64,000 bases of DNA, taken from Leptoclinus maculatus. Taxonomy: Eukaryota > Chordata > Actinopteri > Perciformes > Stichaeidae. How positions within the stretch are numbered: position 1 is the first letter of the stretch; every line of letters begins with the position of its first letter. Of the stretch, positions 1 through 11,500 are shown in pieces. The notes under the pieces are model-generated. The model made no database searches, was not told the origin of the DNA, and saw only the letters and a program-made list of their open reading frames with translations. The stretch lies in assembly GCA_032191485.1 (NCBI GenBank), contig JAVDOI010000071.1:330450-394449 (forward strand). The letters are read 5' to 3'. The position numbers and the translations under genes were made by a program.

Positions 1-896
1 ATGTTTTGGTTTTCTTTTACTAAAAAAAAAAAAACTTGCTTTTTTTTCTACTTCTACTCTTTTTAAGTGTAACTGTAGTGAAGATGCATGTTTCATTTCA
101 ATAACTACTGGATCTGAACTTCATGAAGTCCGTCTCATTGAGACTTCAGCGGGAGACGTGTCCTCGTGCAGCTAGCTAGCTAGCGTAGCAACTCAAGTCA
201 CACGGTTTGCTAGATTTGACTTTCACGTGTAAATTTACAGTTTAAAAAAAAACGGTTTTCAGAATAAAATGCATTTATTTATTTGTCATTTCACCTCACG
301 ATGTAAAAAGATTAGTTTCTTGGAATAAACCAATCCCTGTATGCTCTTGATTTGTTTTTATTTTTGTGACCTTTTATACTTCACATTAAATCACAGATGT
401 TGAAATTCTTTATTTACACTTTGATTACATTTCATTTGCAAAGGTTTACCGTCTTTAAAACGTTCGTTTACAAGTGCTTTAAATATTAAACGCTGAAACA
501 GAAGCCATTCAGGCAAAACAAGCACTTAGTTTAGTTTGAAAGGCTGGAGCATAAAAATGGTGTGAAAAACTCTTATTATAATAATAAACTGTTATTGGAA
601 CTGAAACATAATCTGACCAGAGCATATTTCATATCAACGCTCAAAGAATGCTTTAAAGCAAATTGCCGGAACAAAAAAAAACTAATTAGCAGTCAAACAA
701 CTTCAATCATATTTAAGTTCATTATACTTTAGTGTAAACTTCTGCTACAAACAAAAAGGGCTTCCAAAATAAAACAAAAAGCATAAGCAGCCAGAGGTCT
801 AAAGTATTACATAACCTAATAATAGTTAATATCCTCACGTTAACGTTAACCCACAAAGTTTAAATGGAGAGAAATGATGCGAGTTCCTCTGGTCGC
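1..896. other. 3' flank and probable 3' UTR of the DRAP1-like gene
   Basis: No coding exon is visible here. The stretch is AT-rich and lies downstream of the stop codon of the minus-strand gene that begins at 3873. The nearest AATAAA on the minus strand (TTTATT on plus) is at 409-414, about 485 nt past the stop; further copies lie at about 357-362 and 274-283. Part of the interval is therefore probably 3' UTR. Confidence 0.5.
409..414 (-). promoter_or_regulatory. Candidate poly(A) signal of the DRAP1-like gene
   Basis: AATAAA on the minus strand, and the first such hexamer after the stop codon at 897-899. Other hexamers follow within 140 nt, so the exact cleavage point is unknown. Confidence 0.4.
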
Positions 897-3287
897 TCAC
901 AAGCCGATGAAGAGCTCCGACTCCTGGAAGAAACAAAGCAATGATCTTAAACTCGTAATAATTGAACATATTTCTGAATGACGGCGTGTCGTCGACTCTT
1001 TCCTCAGTTTAGGAAAAGAATAAACTATTTGAATCCACATAAACAAACTACAGTTAATAAGAGTAGAGCTTACTGTCCTCTTCTAGCCCGACACTTAGAG
1101 TGTAATGACCTTTACAGCCTCATGGGGTCGCTATTCAAACAAAGCCTTTTGGTCTTGTTGGTTGAGAGTTCAACTACCAACACAAACTGCTGCCTGAGTG
1201 CCTCTGAGCAAAACCATCCCACCTTTTGATACGGTGTGTTTTCATTGATACGTACACCGGAGCTGGAGTCGTTGTCCAGCGAGTCGCGGCTCCGCCGAGG
1301 CGCCGTTTCTGCCACTTCAGCAGCTTTTTGAACAGAAATGTCGCGTCGTGTCGTCCTGAAAAGAACATCGTGTAAAATAAAGATGAGAAACGATGAGTCG
1401 GTTCACCGGATGGTCAGAAAACAGAAAACTAATATTGTTTCATGCAAAACATTCCAGATGTGTTGCTTTTTGCCGTCACATATGAGAATAATTCTTTCTT
1501 GGTTTTGGACTATTGGTCGAACAAAACAAGCAATTTAAAGAAACTCATTTTAATTTGATTCAAACGATTATTTGAGTATATGAGCAACAATCTACAATTA
1601 AAACAAACAGTTAGAGCCCTCATATATATTTACTCAGTACATTGTACTGTGAAGAGTACACTAAGATACTTGTGTAGTTTAAAACAAATTGCAAATCATT
1701 TCAATATCCAGCATTTAAAACAAAACGTAATCTCACTTGCATAATGTTTTATTGTAGCTCACTTTAAATGCATCTAAAAGTGCCAATAAACGTCTGTTCT
1801 CTGAGAAGATGACGGACTATCACAGCTTTGTAACCACTAACAGCTGATGAGGAGTGTTTCTACCTGAACGTCGGCCACATGCTCATCCCTCTGTCGTCCT
1901 GGCCGGCTGAAGACGAAGCTCGCTCCACCAGGTCTCTGAGGAAGTGGAAGAGCTTCTCAAACTCGATGCACTGCTTCCTACGCACAAATATAAAGTATTC
2001 TTTTATTGTCCTCCCTTCAAATACACACAGTAAAACATTGAATACATATAAACAGAAGTTATCACAACGATAAGGAGTCGACATGAACTGTTGTGTTTCA
2101 AATTAAACTTTGGAAGATGAAAGACAAAAGCGTTAAATCTGGAGAAAGTCATTTGTCGGCGCTCCATTGATGTTCATCTGTATCACTTCTTCGATTTCTG
2201 CAATACCAATTTAAAAATCAGGATACGATGAAGATAAAAGTGCATGCTGGCAGTGAATGCATCACAGCTGGATTAGTCCTCATTTCTTCTTCACGACTAT
2301 TTACTGAAAGATATCGGTGGGATTTAAAGAGAATGAATGACTTCATATCGACTGAACAGAAGCTTCTACTCACATGTGAGCGACGGACAGGACGGCGCTG
2401 CGCTTCGACTGAGTTATCAGACAGATTTTGGTGAGCAGAGACTTCAGGAACATTTCCAGAGCTCGAGCTGATCGCTGCAGTTCAGGACATCAACACATCT
2501 CTACACGTCTGCTGAGAGGCGACACAAGTGGAAGTAAAGTCTTCCATCTATATTTCACGGCTCCCTCCAGGACTACAGCACCGAACAGATTGCATCACCT
2601 GCAGGGGTTCTTTCACGGGGATTATCTTATTGAATTATTTACTGTTGCAGCACTTTTTTTGCCTCATTTAAAAGTAGCAGTGTATTAAAATGCAAAAGAA
2701 AAAAGAAGAAGAAGAAGAAGAGTTCTGTGTCCGATGACGGACTCAATAAAGTTGTAAAGGCTTCTCCCCCTGATGATCGTATACAGTGATTGTGAGGAGG
2801 AACATTGCATACTTTGAGTTTTTGTAAGGTATTAAAATGGTTTAATGTAGGAATGGATATTGGATTTTTTTTGAATTCCATTGCATGCCGGAGTTCTCAA
2901 ATGTTAAAACATAAAACATCCCAAAAGTGCAGTTTAAAAAAAAACTTTAGAAACTGCACCAACTTCCAGAACAACTTTTGATTCGGTCTGTTCAACAATG
3001 TGGAAGAAGTATTTACATCTTTTACTGAAGTAAAAGTGTCAATACCTCAGCATAACAATACTCTGTTACAGGTAAAGGTCCTGCATTCAAAGTAGAAAAG
3101 TATTAGCATCAAAATATACTTGAAGTACAAAAAAGTACAAGCGACTACAACTCCCAGCATGCTTAGGGAGGAGTTGGAGGGAAACAGAGAGGGAGAGGAC
3201 TGCTGCAAAACAGCAAATGTATGAAAGATGAATCAAAAGCAGCAACACCTCCAGAGAGATGAGTTCTTTATACATCAGCAGTATGAT

Positions 3288-3337
<50 letters not shown>

Positions 3338-3873
3338 AATTCATGTAAAAGTTTAGAAAGGATACAGATGATCACAGGAACCGCCACAGCAATCCTCCCC
3401 ACCTCTGCGTCCTTCTGCATCATCTTTTTAATGCGACTCTGGGAGCAAAAAGAAAAACAAAGAATTCATAACGTTCATCACATGAAGTTACACTGCTGCA
3501 TTCAAAGGCTCCTCGTAAACCACAGTTTAGACCTGAAGTCACGAAAGCAACCATGAATCTGCTCTTTATACAACTGATCTATGTGTTCTCATCATTTCTT
3601 TATTTTTTATTTTACCTCTTTATTATCCTTCATTTTGTGCAACTTTTTTAGTTTTCAACAGTTTAAATTTGCCATCTTGTCTCGTCCAAAGAAGAATAAA
3701 CCTGAATATATATATCTTACCTGTAAACATTCCCATCACTCCATGCTACCTGAACGCAGCTAACCGTTAGCTTTGAGTCCTTTCTTTACCTTTAAACAGC
3801 TTAAATACTATAAAATAAAGTGTGTACTCACGGGAGGGAAGCGTACATTATATCTTCTCTTGTGTCCGGACAT
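897..3873 (-). CDS. DRAP1/NC2-alpha-like histone-fold transcriptional corepressor, short divergent form
   Basis: Six coding exons on the minus strand: 3873-3832, 3438-3366, 2467-2374, 1977-1864, 1355-1256, 923-897. They join in frame to 149 codons. Residues 1-14 start MSGHKRRYNVRFPP, close to the DRAP1 start. Residues 15 to about 88 form the H2A-like histone fold, with SRIKKMMQKDAEVGRI, VAVPVIISRALEMFLKSLL and MKQCIEFEKLFHFLRDLVER. In the family, DRAP1 pairs with DR1 (NC2-beta) to hold TBP on DNA and block TFIIA/TFIIB in the nucleus. Here the tail is only about 60 residues, basic and serine-rich, and ends ESELFIGL in an eight-codon last exon; mammalian DRAP1 is about 200 residues with a long acidic/proline-rich tail. 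The fold is clearly DRAP1-like rather than NF-YC or CHRAC1, but the divergence suggests a paralogue, so no symbol is given. The start has G at -3. The exon 5 acceptor (TTCTTTTCAG) was chosen because it alone keeps the frame. Confidence 0.82.
2995..3160. repeat. AAGTA/TACTT-rich dispersed repeat, copy 1
   Basis: The words GAAGTATTTAC, ACTGAAGTAAAAGT, GGTCCTGCATTCAAAGTA and ATACTTGAAGTAC recur, with variation, near 14041-14175, 16700-17030, 20275-20660 and 62600-62720. The recurrence within one window shows an interspersed, non-coding repeat. Its class is not evident. Confidence 0.6.
3291..3333. repeat. (CA)n microsatellite
   Basis: About 21 uninterrupted CA units, 33 bp before exon 2 of the DRAP1-like gene on the plus map, which is just downstream of its donor in transcription. 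Confidence 0.95.
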
Positions 3874-4001
3874 TTCACTCGCTTTAATCCGCGCGGCTCG
3901 GTCACATTCTTCATGTTTTTACCGCAAACCGCCGCTGAATCCATTTGTTTACCTTCAGCAGGAACACACACCTGAGGTCAACCAGCGCGTGACCCCAATA
4001 A

Positions 4002-4009
4002 TGACGTCA
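4002..4009. promoter_or_regulatory. Perfect CRE palindrome TGACGTCA upstream of the DRAP1-like gene
   Basis: TGACGTCA lies about 130 bp upstream of the start codon (ATG at 3873-3871, minus strand). This is the full consensus for CREB/ATF dimers, at a distance usual for housekeeping promoters. The flanking sequence is relatively CpG-rich compared with the AT-rich surroundings. Function is inferred from motif and position only. Confidence 0.5.
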
Positions 4010-5576
4010 TGACGCCCGCAGTTTCCCTTTCTAATTCATAATGAATAATAATATATTATATTTAAAGGATGAATGATAATAAAATATATCGTTTGAAACT
4101 CATCATATCAAAGGAATGTAAATAAATGCATATTTTTTCTAGTATTTCATATTTAATGTTATCATCTTTATAAATTATAAAGATTATAAGATTATATAAA
4201 ATATATAAGATTCCAAATTCCAAAAGTTACACTTTTAACTTTTGTCTCAAACTATTATCATTTACATTTCTAAAAAAAAGCCTCAAACAGTGGAGACATT
4301 AGATACGATATGATATATAAGAAACGTGAACTACATGATTCCATGTGCTGGTATAAATGGCCGCTCCCTTACATGTGTAGTTTTGACCACAAATTCAGCT
4401 AAACTGACTTTTCCAGAACATAAACTCTGAGTTTACGGTTAGAGATCAAAGATGCTCTTTGTTGTTTGTCTGAAGATGAATATCTTCCAATTTGTAGTTG
4501 ATTCCTCATAAATACTATACATTACTTTCATGAATTAAAACATGCATCAGTGATGTCTGCAGACAGCAGACGATGTAAACTTATGTTTTTACATCGTCTG
4601 CTCAGTCATTTTGCACTTATATTGCACACCTTCTTTCTTCTTTAGTTCATATTGTATTCTCTTCATTCTGAACACTGCACAGATCTTTGCTCTTAAGAAT
4701 ATGTATTTCTTCTCTTTTTCGTACATGTATTTATTATAATCTATATATTTCATGTTATTTCTTGACTTTTGCAGTACTTGTTTTGGTCTTTTACTTTGTT
4801 TATATTGACGCTAATGCACAACAACAACGAGGTGATATGAAAACATACTGGACAATAAACCTGATTGTGATTTATGAGAAACAGTAAACTTTGGGATCAA
4901 TGTGATTGTTCTCTGTTGATGTAAAGAAATAAAAGAAACGTGAACACATTATAAGAGCCCAAACAGAGACCTATGAGCATGTATGACAATCATAACTTCA
5001 CAACGACAGACGAGACTAAACATGAGACGATACATCAAAATACGCTTAGTTATACGCTTTATGTTTCAAAGAAAGAAACTGAATGAACTGCTTATAAAGT
5101 TGATTCAAGCTCCACTGATCAGCTTTTTATGCATGTTTTAACATCTTCATCAGATGGAGTGAGATACGTTGAAAGCTCTGAGAAAAACTAATACGTTCAA
5201 AAACAAATCTCTTCATATTGCTTTTTTCTTTAATTTCTAATTAAAAACTACTAATTACATTAATAAGAAAGTGTACATGAACATGATGTTCTCTTAACTT
5301 GGTGTTTTTCTCTATTTACTCTTATTGATCCAGGAACAAAGTCGTGTTTAACTTCAAACAATCTTCTGGGCTGAAGAGTTAAAGACCGTTAAGACAACAT
5401 GGACTGCAATTATGAATCGATAATCGACAGTTTATGACTGAGAGGCTCTGGTTGCACAAATGACTACAAAGGTCAAAGATATCAGTTTCCTCACGGAGGA
5501 GATTTAAACACCATTAAAGCTTCAGACCTGTTTTTATTCCTACATTTGTGTTTCCTTTGGGGAGACAGACGACAAC
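4010..5576. other. Intergenic region between the divergent DRAP1-like and plb1 genes
   Basis: AT-rich sequence with no convincing exon. The two genes are divergently transcribed, so promoters of both lie here. The part next to 5577 probably contains the plb1 5' UTR. I recognise no TATA box with confidence. Confidence 0.5.
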
Positions 5577-8500
5577 ATGTTAACACGTGTGCTGATCGTA
5601 GTGTGTTTATTAGCTCCGTGTCGTGCAGACGGTGAGCTTTAGAATATCTCAACGTGTCGTTTCTAAAACACCTCTTTTATTTGACAGTCTTTATAATGTT
5701 TCTTCTCTCTTGCAGGCTTCACATTAAAGGAAGAAGACGATTTCAACCAGGTATCGTTAAAACATCCAAAACTGTTCGACTGTTTCTTTAGGGTTAGTGT
5801 AACCCTACTGTAGTTAGGGTTAGTCTAACCCTACTGTAGTTAGGGTTAGTGTAACCCTACTGTAGTTAGGGTTAGTGTAACCCTACTGTAGTTAGGGTTA
5901 GTCTAACCCTACTGTAGTTAGGGTTAGTCTAACCCTACTGTAGTTAGGGTTAGTCTAACCCTACTGTAGTTAGGGTTAGACTAACCATACTGTAGTTAGG
6001 GTTAGTGTAACCCTACTGTAGTTAGGGTTAGTCTAACCCTACTGTAGTTAGGGTTAGTCTAACCCTACTGTAGTTAGGGTTAGTGTAACCCTACTGTAGT
6101 TAGGGTTAGTCTAACCCTACTGTAGTTAGGGTTAGACTAACCATACTGTAGTTAGGGTTAGTCTAACCCTACTGTAGTTAGGGTTAGTCTAACCCTACTG
6201 TAGTTAGGGTTAGTGTAACCCTACTGTAGTTAGGGTTAGACTAACCCTACTGTAGTTAGGGTTAGTCTAACCCTACTGTAGTTAGGGTTAGTCTAACCCT
6301 ACTGTAGTTAGGGTTAGTCTAACCCTACTGTAGTTAGGGTTAGGGTTACATGTACTGTAGTTAGTGTTACATGTACTGTAGTTAGGGTTACATGTACTGT
6401 AGTTAGGGTTACATGTACTGTAGTTAGGGTTAGGGTTACATGTACTGTAGTTAGGGTTACATGTACTGTAGTTAGGGTTACATGTACTGTAGTTAGGGTT
6501 ACATGTACTGTAGTTAGGGTTACATGTACTGTAGTTAGGGTTACATGTACTGTAGTTAGGGTTACATGTACTGTAGTTAGGGTTACATGTACTGTAGTTA
6601 GGGTTAGTGTTACATGTACTGTAGTTAGTGTTACATGTACTGTAGTTAGGGTTAGGGTTACATGTACTGTAGTTAGGGTTACATGTACTGTAGTTAGGGT
6701 TAGGGTTACATGTACTGTAGTTAGGGTTAGTGTTACATGTACTGTAGTTAGTGTTACATGTACTGTAGTTAGTGTTACATGTACTGTAGTTAGTGTTACA
6801 TGTACTGTAGTTAGGGTTACATGTACTGTAGTTAGTGTTACATGTACTGTAGTTAGGGTTAGGGTTACATGTACTGTAGTTAGTGTTACATGTACTGTAG
6901 TTAGGGTTACATGTACTGTAGTTAGGGTTACATGTACTGTAGTTAGTGTTACATGTACTGTAGTTAGGGTTAGTGTTACATGTACTGTAGTTAGGGTTAC
7001 ATGTACTGTAGTTAGGGTTAGGGTTACATGTACTGTAGTTAGGGTTAGTGTTACATGTACTGTAGTTAGGGTTACATGTACTGTAGTTAGGGTTACATGT
7101 ACTGTAGTTAGGGTTAGTGTTACATGTACTGTAGTTAGTGTTAGGGTTACATGTACTGTAGTTAGTGTTACATGTACTGTAGTTAGGGTTAGGGTTACAT
7201 GTACTGTAGTTAGTGTTACATGTACTGTAGTTAGGGTTAGTGTTACATGTACTGTAGTTAGTGTTAGGGTTACATGTACTGTAGTTAGTGTTACATGTAC
7301 TGTAGTTAGGGTTACATGTACTGTAGTTAGGGTTACATGTACTGTAGTTAGTGTTAGGGTTACATGTACTGTAGTTAGGGTTACATGTACTGTAGTTAGG
7401 GTTAGGGTTACATGTACTGTAGTTAGTGTTACATGTACTGTAGTTAGGGTTAGGGTTACATGTACTGTAGTTAGGGTTACATGTACTGTAGTTAGGGTTA
7501 CATGTACTGTAGTTAGGGTTACATGTACTGTAGTTAGGGTTACATGTACTGTAGTTAGGGTTAGTGTTACATGTACTGTAGTTAGGGTTAGTGTTACATG
7601 TACTGTAGTTAGGGTTACATGTACTGTAGTTAGGGTTACATGTACTGTAGTTAGGGTTACATGTACTGTAGTTAGGGTTAGGGTTACATGTACTGTAGTT
7701 AGTGTTACATGTACTGTAGTTAGGGTTACATGTACTGTAGTTAGGGTTACATGTACTGTAGTTAGGGTTACATGTACTGTAGTTAGGGTTACATGTACTG
7801 TAGTTAGGGTTAGTGTTACATGTACTGTAGTTAGGGTTAGGGTTACATGTACTGTAGTTAGTGTTACATGTACTGTAGTTAGGGTTACATGTACTGTAGT
7901 TAGGGTTACATGTACTGTAGTTAGGGTTACATGTACTGTAGTTAGGGTTAGTGTTACATGTACTGTAGTTAGGGTTAGGGTTACATGTACTGTAGTTAGT
8001 GTTACATGTACTGTAGTTAGGGTTACATGTACTGTAGTTAGGGTTACATGTACTGTAGTTAGGGTTACATGTACTGTAGTTAGGGTTACATGTACTGTAG
8101 TTAGGGTTACATGTACTGTAGTTAGTGTTACATGTACTGTAGTTAGGGTTAGTGTTACATGTACTGTAGTTAGTGTTACATGTACTGTAGTTAGGGTTAC
8201 ATGTACTGTAGTTAGGGTTACATGTACTGTAGTTAGGGTTAGTGTTACATGTACTGTAGTTAGGGTTAGTGTTACATGTACTGTAGTTAGGGTTAGGGTT
8301 ACATGTACTGTAGTTAGGGTTACATGTACTGTAGTTAGGGTTACATGTACTGTAGTTAGGGTTACATGTACTGTAGTTAGGGTTAGTGTTACATGTACTG
8401 TAGTTAGGGTTAGTGTTACATGTACTGTAGTTAGGGTTAGGGTTACATGTACTGTAGTTAGGGTTACATGTACTGTAGTTAGGGTTACATGTACTGTAGT

Positions 8501-11500
8501 TAGGGTTACATGTACTGTAGTTAGGGTTAGGGTTACATGTACTGTAGTTAGTGTTACATGTACTGTAGTTAGGGTTACATGTACTGTAGTTAGGGTTACA
8601 TGTACTGTAGTTAGGGTTACATGTACTGTAGTTAGGGTTACATGTACTGTAGTTAGGGTTAGTGTTACATGTACTGTAGTTAGGGTTAGGGTTACATGTA
8701 CTGTAGTTAGTGTTACATGTACTGTAGTTAGGGTTACATGTACTGTAGTTAGGGTTACATGTACTGTAGTTAGGGTTACATGTACTGTAGTTAGGGTTAG
8801 TGTTACATGTACTGTAGTTAGGGTTAGGGTTACATGTACTGTAGTTAGTGTTACATGTACTGTAGTTAGGGTTACATGTACTGTAGTTAGGGTTACATGT
8901 ACTGTAGTTAGGGTTACATGTACTGTAGTTAGGGTTACATGTACTGTAGTTAGGGTTACATGTACTGTAGTTAGTGTTACATGTACTGTAGTTAGGGTTA
9001 GTGTTACATGTACTGTAGTTAGTGTTACATGTACTGTAGTTAGGGTTACATGTACTGTAGTTAGTGTTACATGTACTGTAGTTAGGGTTAGGGTTACATG
9101 TACTGTAGTTAGTGTTACATGTACTGTAGTTAGGGTTACATGTACTGTAGTTAGTGTTACATGTACTGTAGTTAGGGTTACATGTACTGTAGTTAGGGTT
9201 AGTGTTACATGTACTGTAGTTAGGGTTACATGTACTGTAGTTAGGGTTACATGTACTGTAGTTAGGGTTACATGTACTGTAGTTAGTGTTACATGTACTG
9301 TAGTTAGCGTTAGTGTTACATGTACTGTAGTTAGGGTTAGTGTTACATGTACTGTAGTTAGGGTTAGGGTTACATGTACTGTAGTTAGGGTTACATGTAC
9401 TGTAGTTAGTGTTACATGTACTGTAGTTAGGGTTACATGTACTGTAGTTAGGGTTAGTGTTACATGTACTGTAGTTAGGGTTACATGTACTGTAGTTAGG
9501 GTTACATGTACTGTAGTTAGGGTTACATGTACTGTAGTTAGTGTTACATGTACTGTAGTTAGGGTTACATGTACTGTAGTTAGTGTTACATGTACTGTAG
9601 TTAGGGTTACATGTACTGTAGTTAGGGTTACATGTACTGTAGTTAGGGTTAGGGTTACATGTACTGTAGTTAGGGTTACATGTACTGTAGTTAGGGTTAC
9701 ATGTACTGTAGTTAGGGTTAGGGTTAGGGTTACATGTACTGTAGTTAGGGTTAGGGTTAGGGTTACATGTACTGTAGTTAGGGTTACATGTACTGTAGTT
9801 AGGGTTACATGTACTGTAGTTAGGGTTAGGGTTAGGGTTACATGTACTGTAGTTAGGGTTAGGGTTAGGGTTACATGTACTGTAGTTAGGGTTACAATGT
9901 TATAATAATGTTAACAATGTTAGGGTTATAATGTTAGTTAGTTAACCCTAACTACATGTAACCCTACTGTAGTTAGGGTTACATGTACTGTAGTTAGGGT
10001 TAGGGTTAGTGGAGGGCAGGGTTAGGGTTAGGTTTGGTGTAGGGTTAGGGTTAGGGTTAGGGTTAGGGTTAGGGTTAGGGTTAGGGTTAGGTTTGGTGTA
10101 GGGTTAGGGTTAGGGTTAGGGTTAGGGTTAGGGTTAGGGTTAGGTTTGGTGTAGGGTTAGGGTTAGGGTTAGGGTTAGGTTTGGTGTAGGGTTAGGGTTA
10201 GGGTTAGGGTTAGGTTTGGTGTAGGGTTAGGGTTAGGGTTACATGTACTGTATTTATGGTTCAAGTTATTCTTTATTTAAGGAGCATTGGTTTTAAACCT
10301 GTTGCTGCTGTTGTCACCGCTCTGATTAACTTAAATAAATGTTTTCATTAAATATTCAACCTGAAAAATAAAACGAGCCAGTAAATGATGTCGCTACATT
10401 TTATTTATTGGTAAAAAAAAATATATATATATTTATATTCATAAACAGTTTGTTTTTGCATTATTATTATTATTTGCTGTATTAAGTATTTTGTAATGAT
10501 CATCAAATGATTTGTTAACACTTTAAGAAATTGTTTGTAAAACATCTACAAAACTATTATTAACTATTGATAAAGTATTGACTATTTGTCTAAATAAGGT
10601 TTATAGATGCTTTACAAAGTACTTATTAACCATTTAACAGTGTAATAATGTGTTATAATCAGCAGCTGCATCAAGATAATGTTTATTGACGGTTTAAAAA
10701 ATGATTAATAACTATTAACAAAGTGTTAATGAATGTTTAACACGCTTTACTTAAAGGTTTACAAATCATTTGGTAATCATTGAAATATGCTCAGTATACA
10801 TGAAATGTTATCATGTGTGCAACAATAAAATAACTATAACTGAAGTTAATGATAGTGATACCTATTTATTAATTCATTGTTTTATAACATGTCTTGTAAA
10901 GTAATGATGCAGAAGTTTAACACATGTGCTTTAGATATAGTATACTAGAGATATATAATGTAATGCTCACAATATATAACTGTTAACATTGAGCAGGTTT
11001 GGTTTTAATAGCTGCTAATCCTAAAAGAAGATTGATTTTAACCACTTTCACACCTCAACCCATAAATCTTCCTGCATTTTTGGTTGTTTTGGGGAAGCAG
11101 GAGCTTGATTCTGCATTCAATATTTCAGGTTTTGTTGTATTTATTTCCAGAGCTCTGTATCAGGAAGTCTTCTGGTTTAGTCAAACATAAAGGCCCAAAG
11201 AGGTCGCAGAGCGTCCAGTCAGCTGTGGTCTGGACTCTTTACAACACATGGCTGCCACATTTAGCTACTGCAACTTTTTTGGGGGTTCAGGTTCAGGCTG
11301 AGAATCAGTTACAGTGTGCAGCACTCGGACCAGTGTTAGCACTTAGCCCAGTACACGTGGTGCATTATTCATCAGGAGTTCAAGCTGCTGCATTACGTCT
11401 AGCGTTACCCCTTCCTATCAAGAATGGTTGTGTAATGTCAGGAAAGACTTGACGTGGATGTTTTTCCTGTGTGAGCAACAAAAAGACTTTTTATGGAGTC

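Larger units (their letters stand above)
2468..3365. other. Intron 2 of the DRAP1-like gene, with a dispersed repeat and a (CA)n tract
   Basis: Noncoding. It holds a teleost dispersed repeat rich in AAGTA/TACTT words (about 2995-3160) and a CA microsatellite. The other introns of this gene (924-1255, 1356-1863, 1978-2373, 3439-3831) are AT-rich, and I see nothing notable in them. Confidence 0.6.

Noticed and set aside
1112..1368. Two overlapping minus-strand frames taken as independent small genes
   Set aside because: Part of the sequence is exon 5 of the DRAP1-like gene; the remainder is intron.
9901..10243. Chromosome end (true telomere)
   Set aside because: The TTAGGG run is flanked on both sides by plb1 exons that splice together in frame, so it is interstitial.
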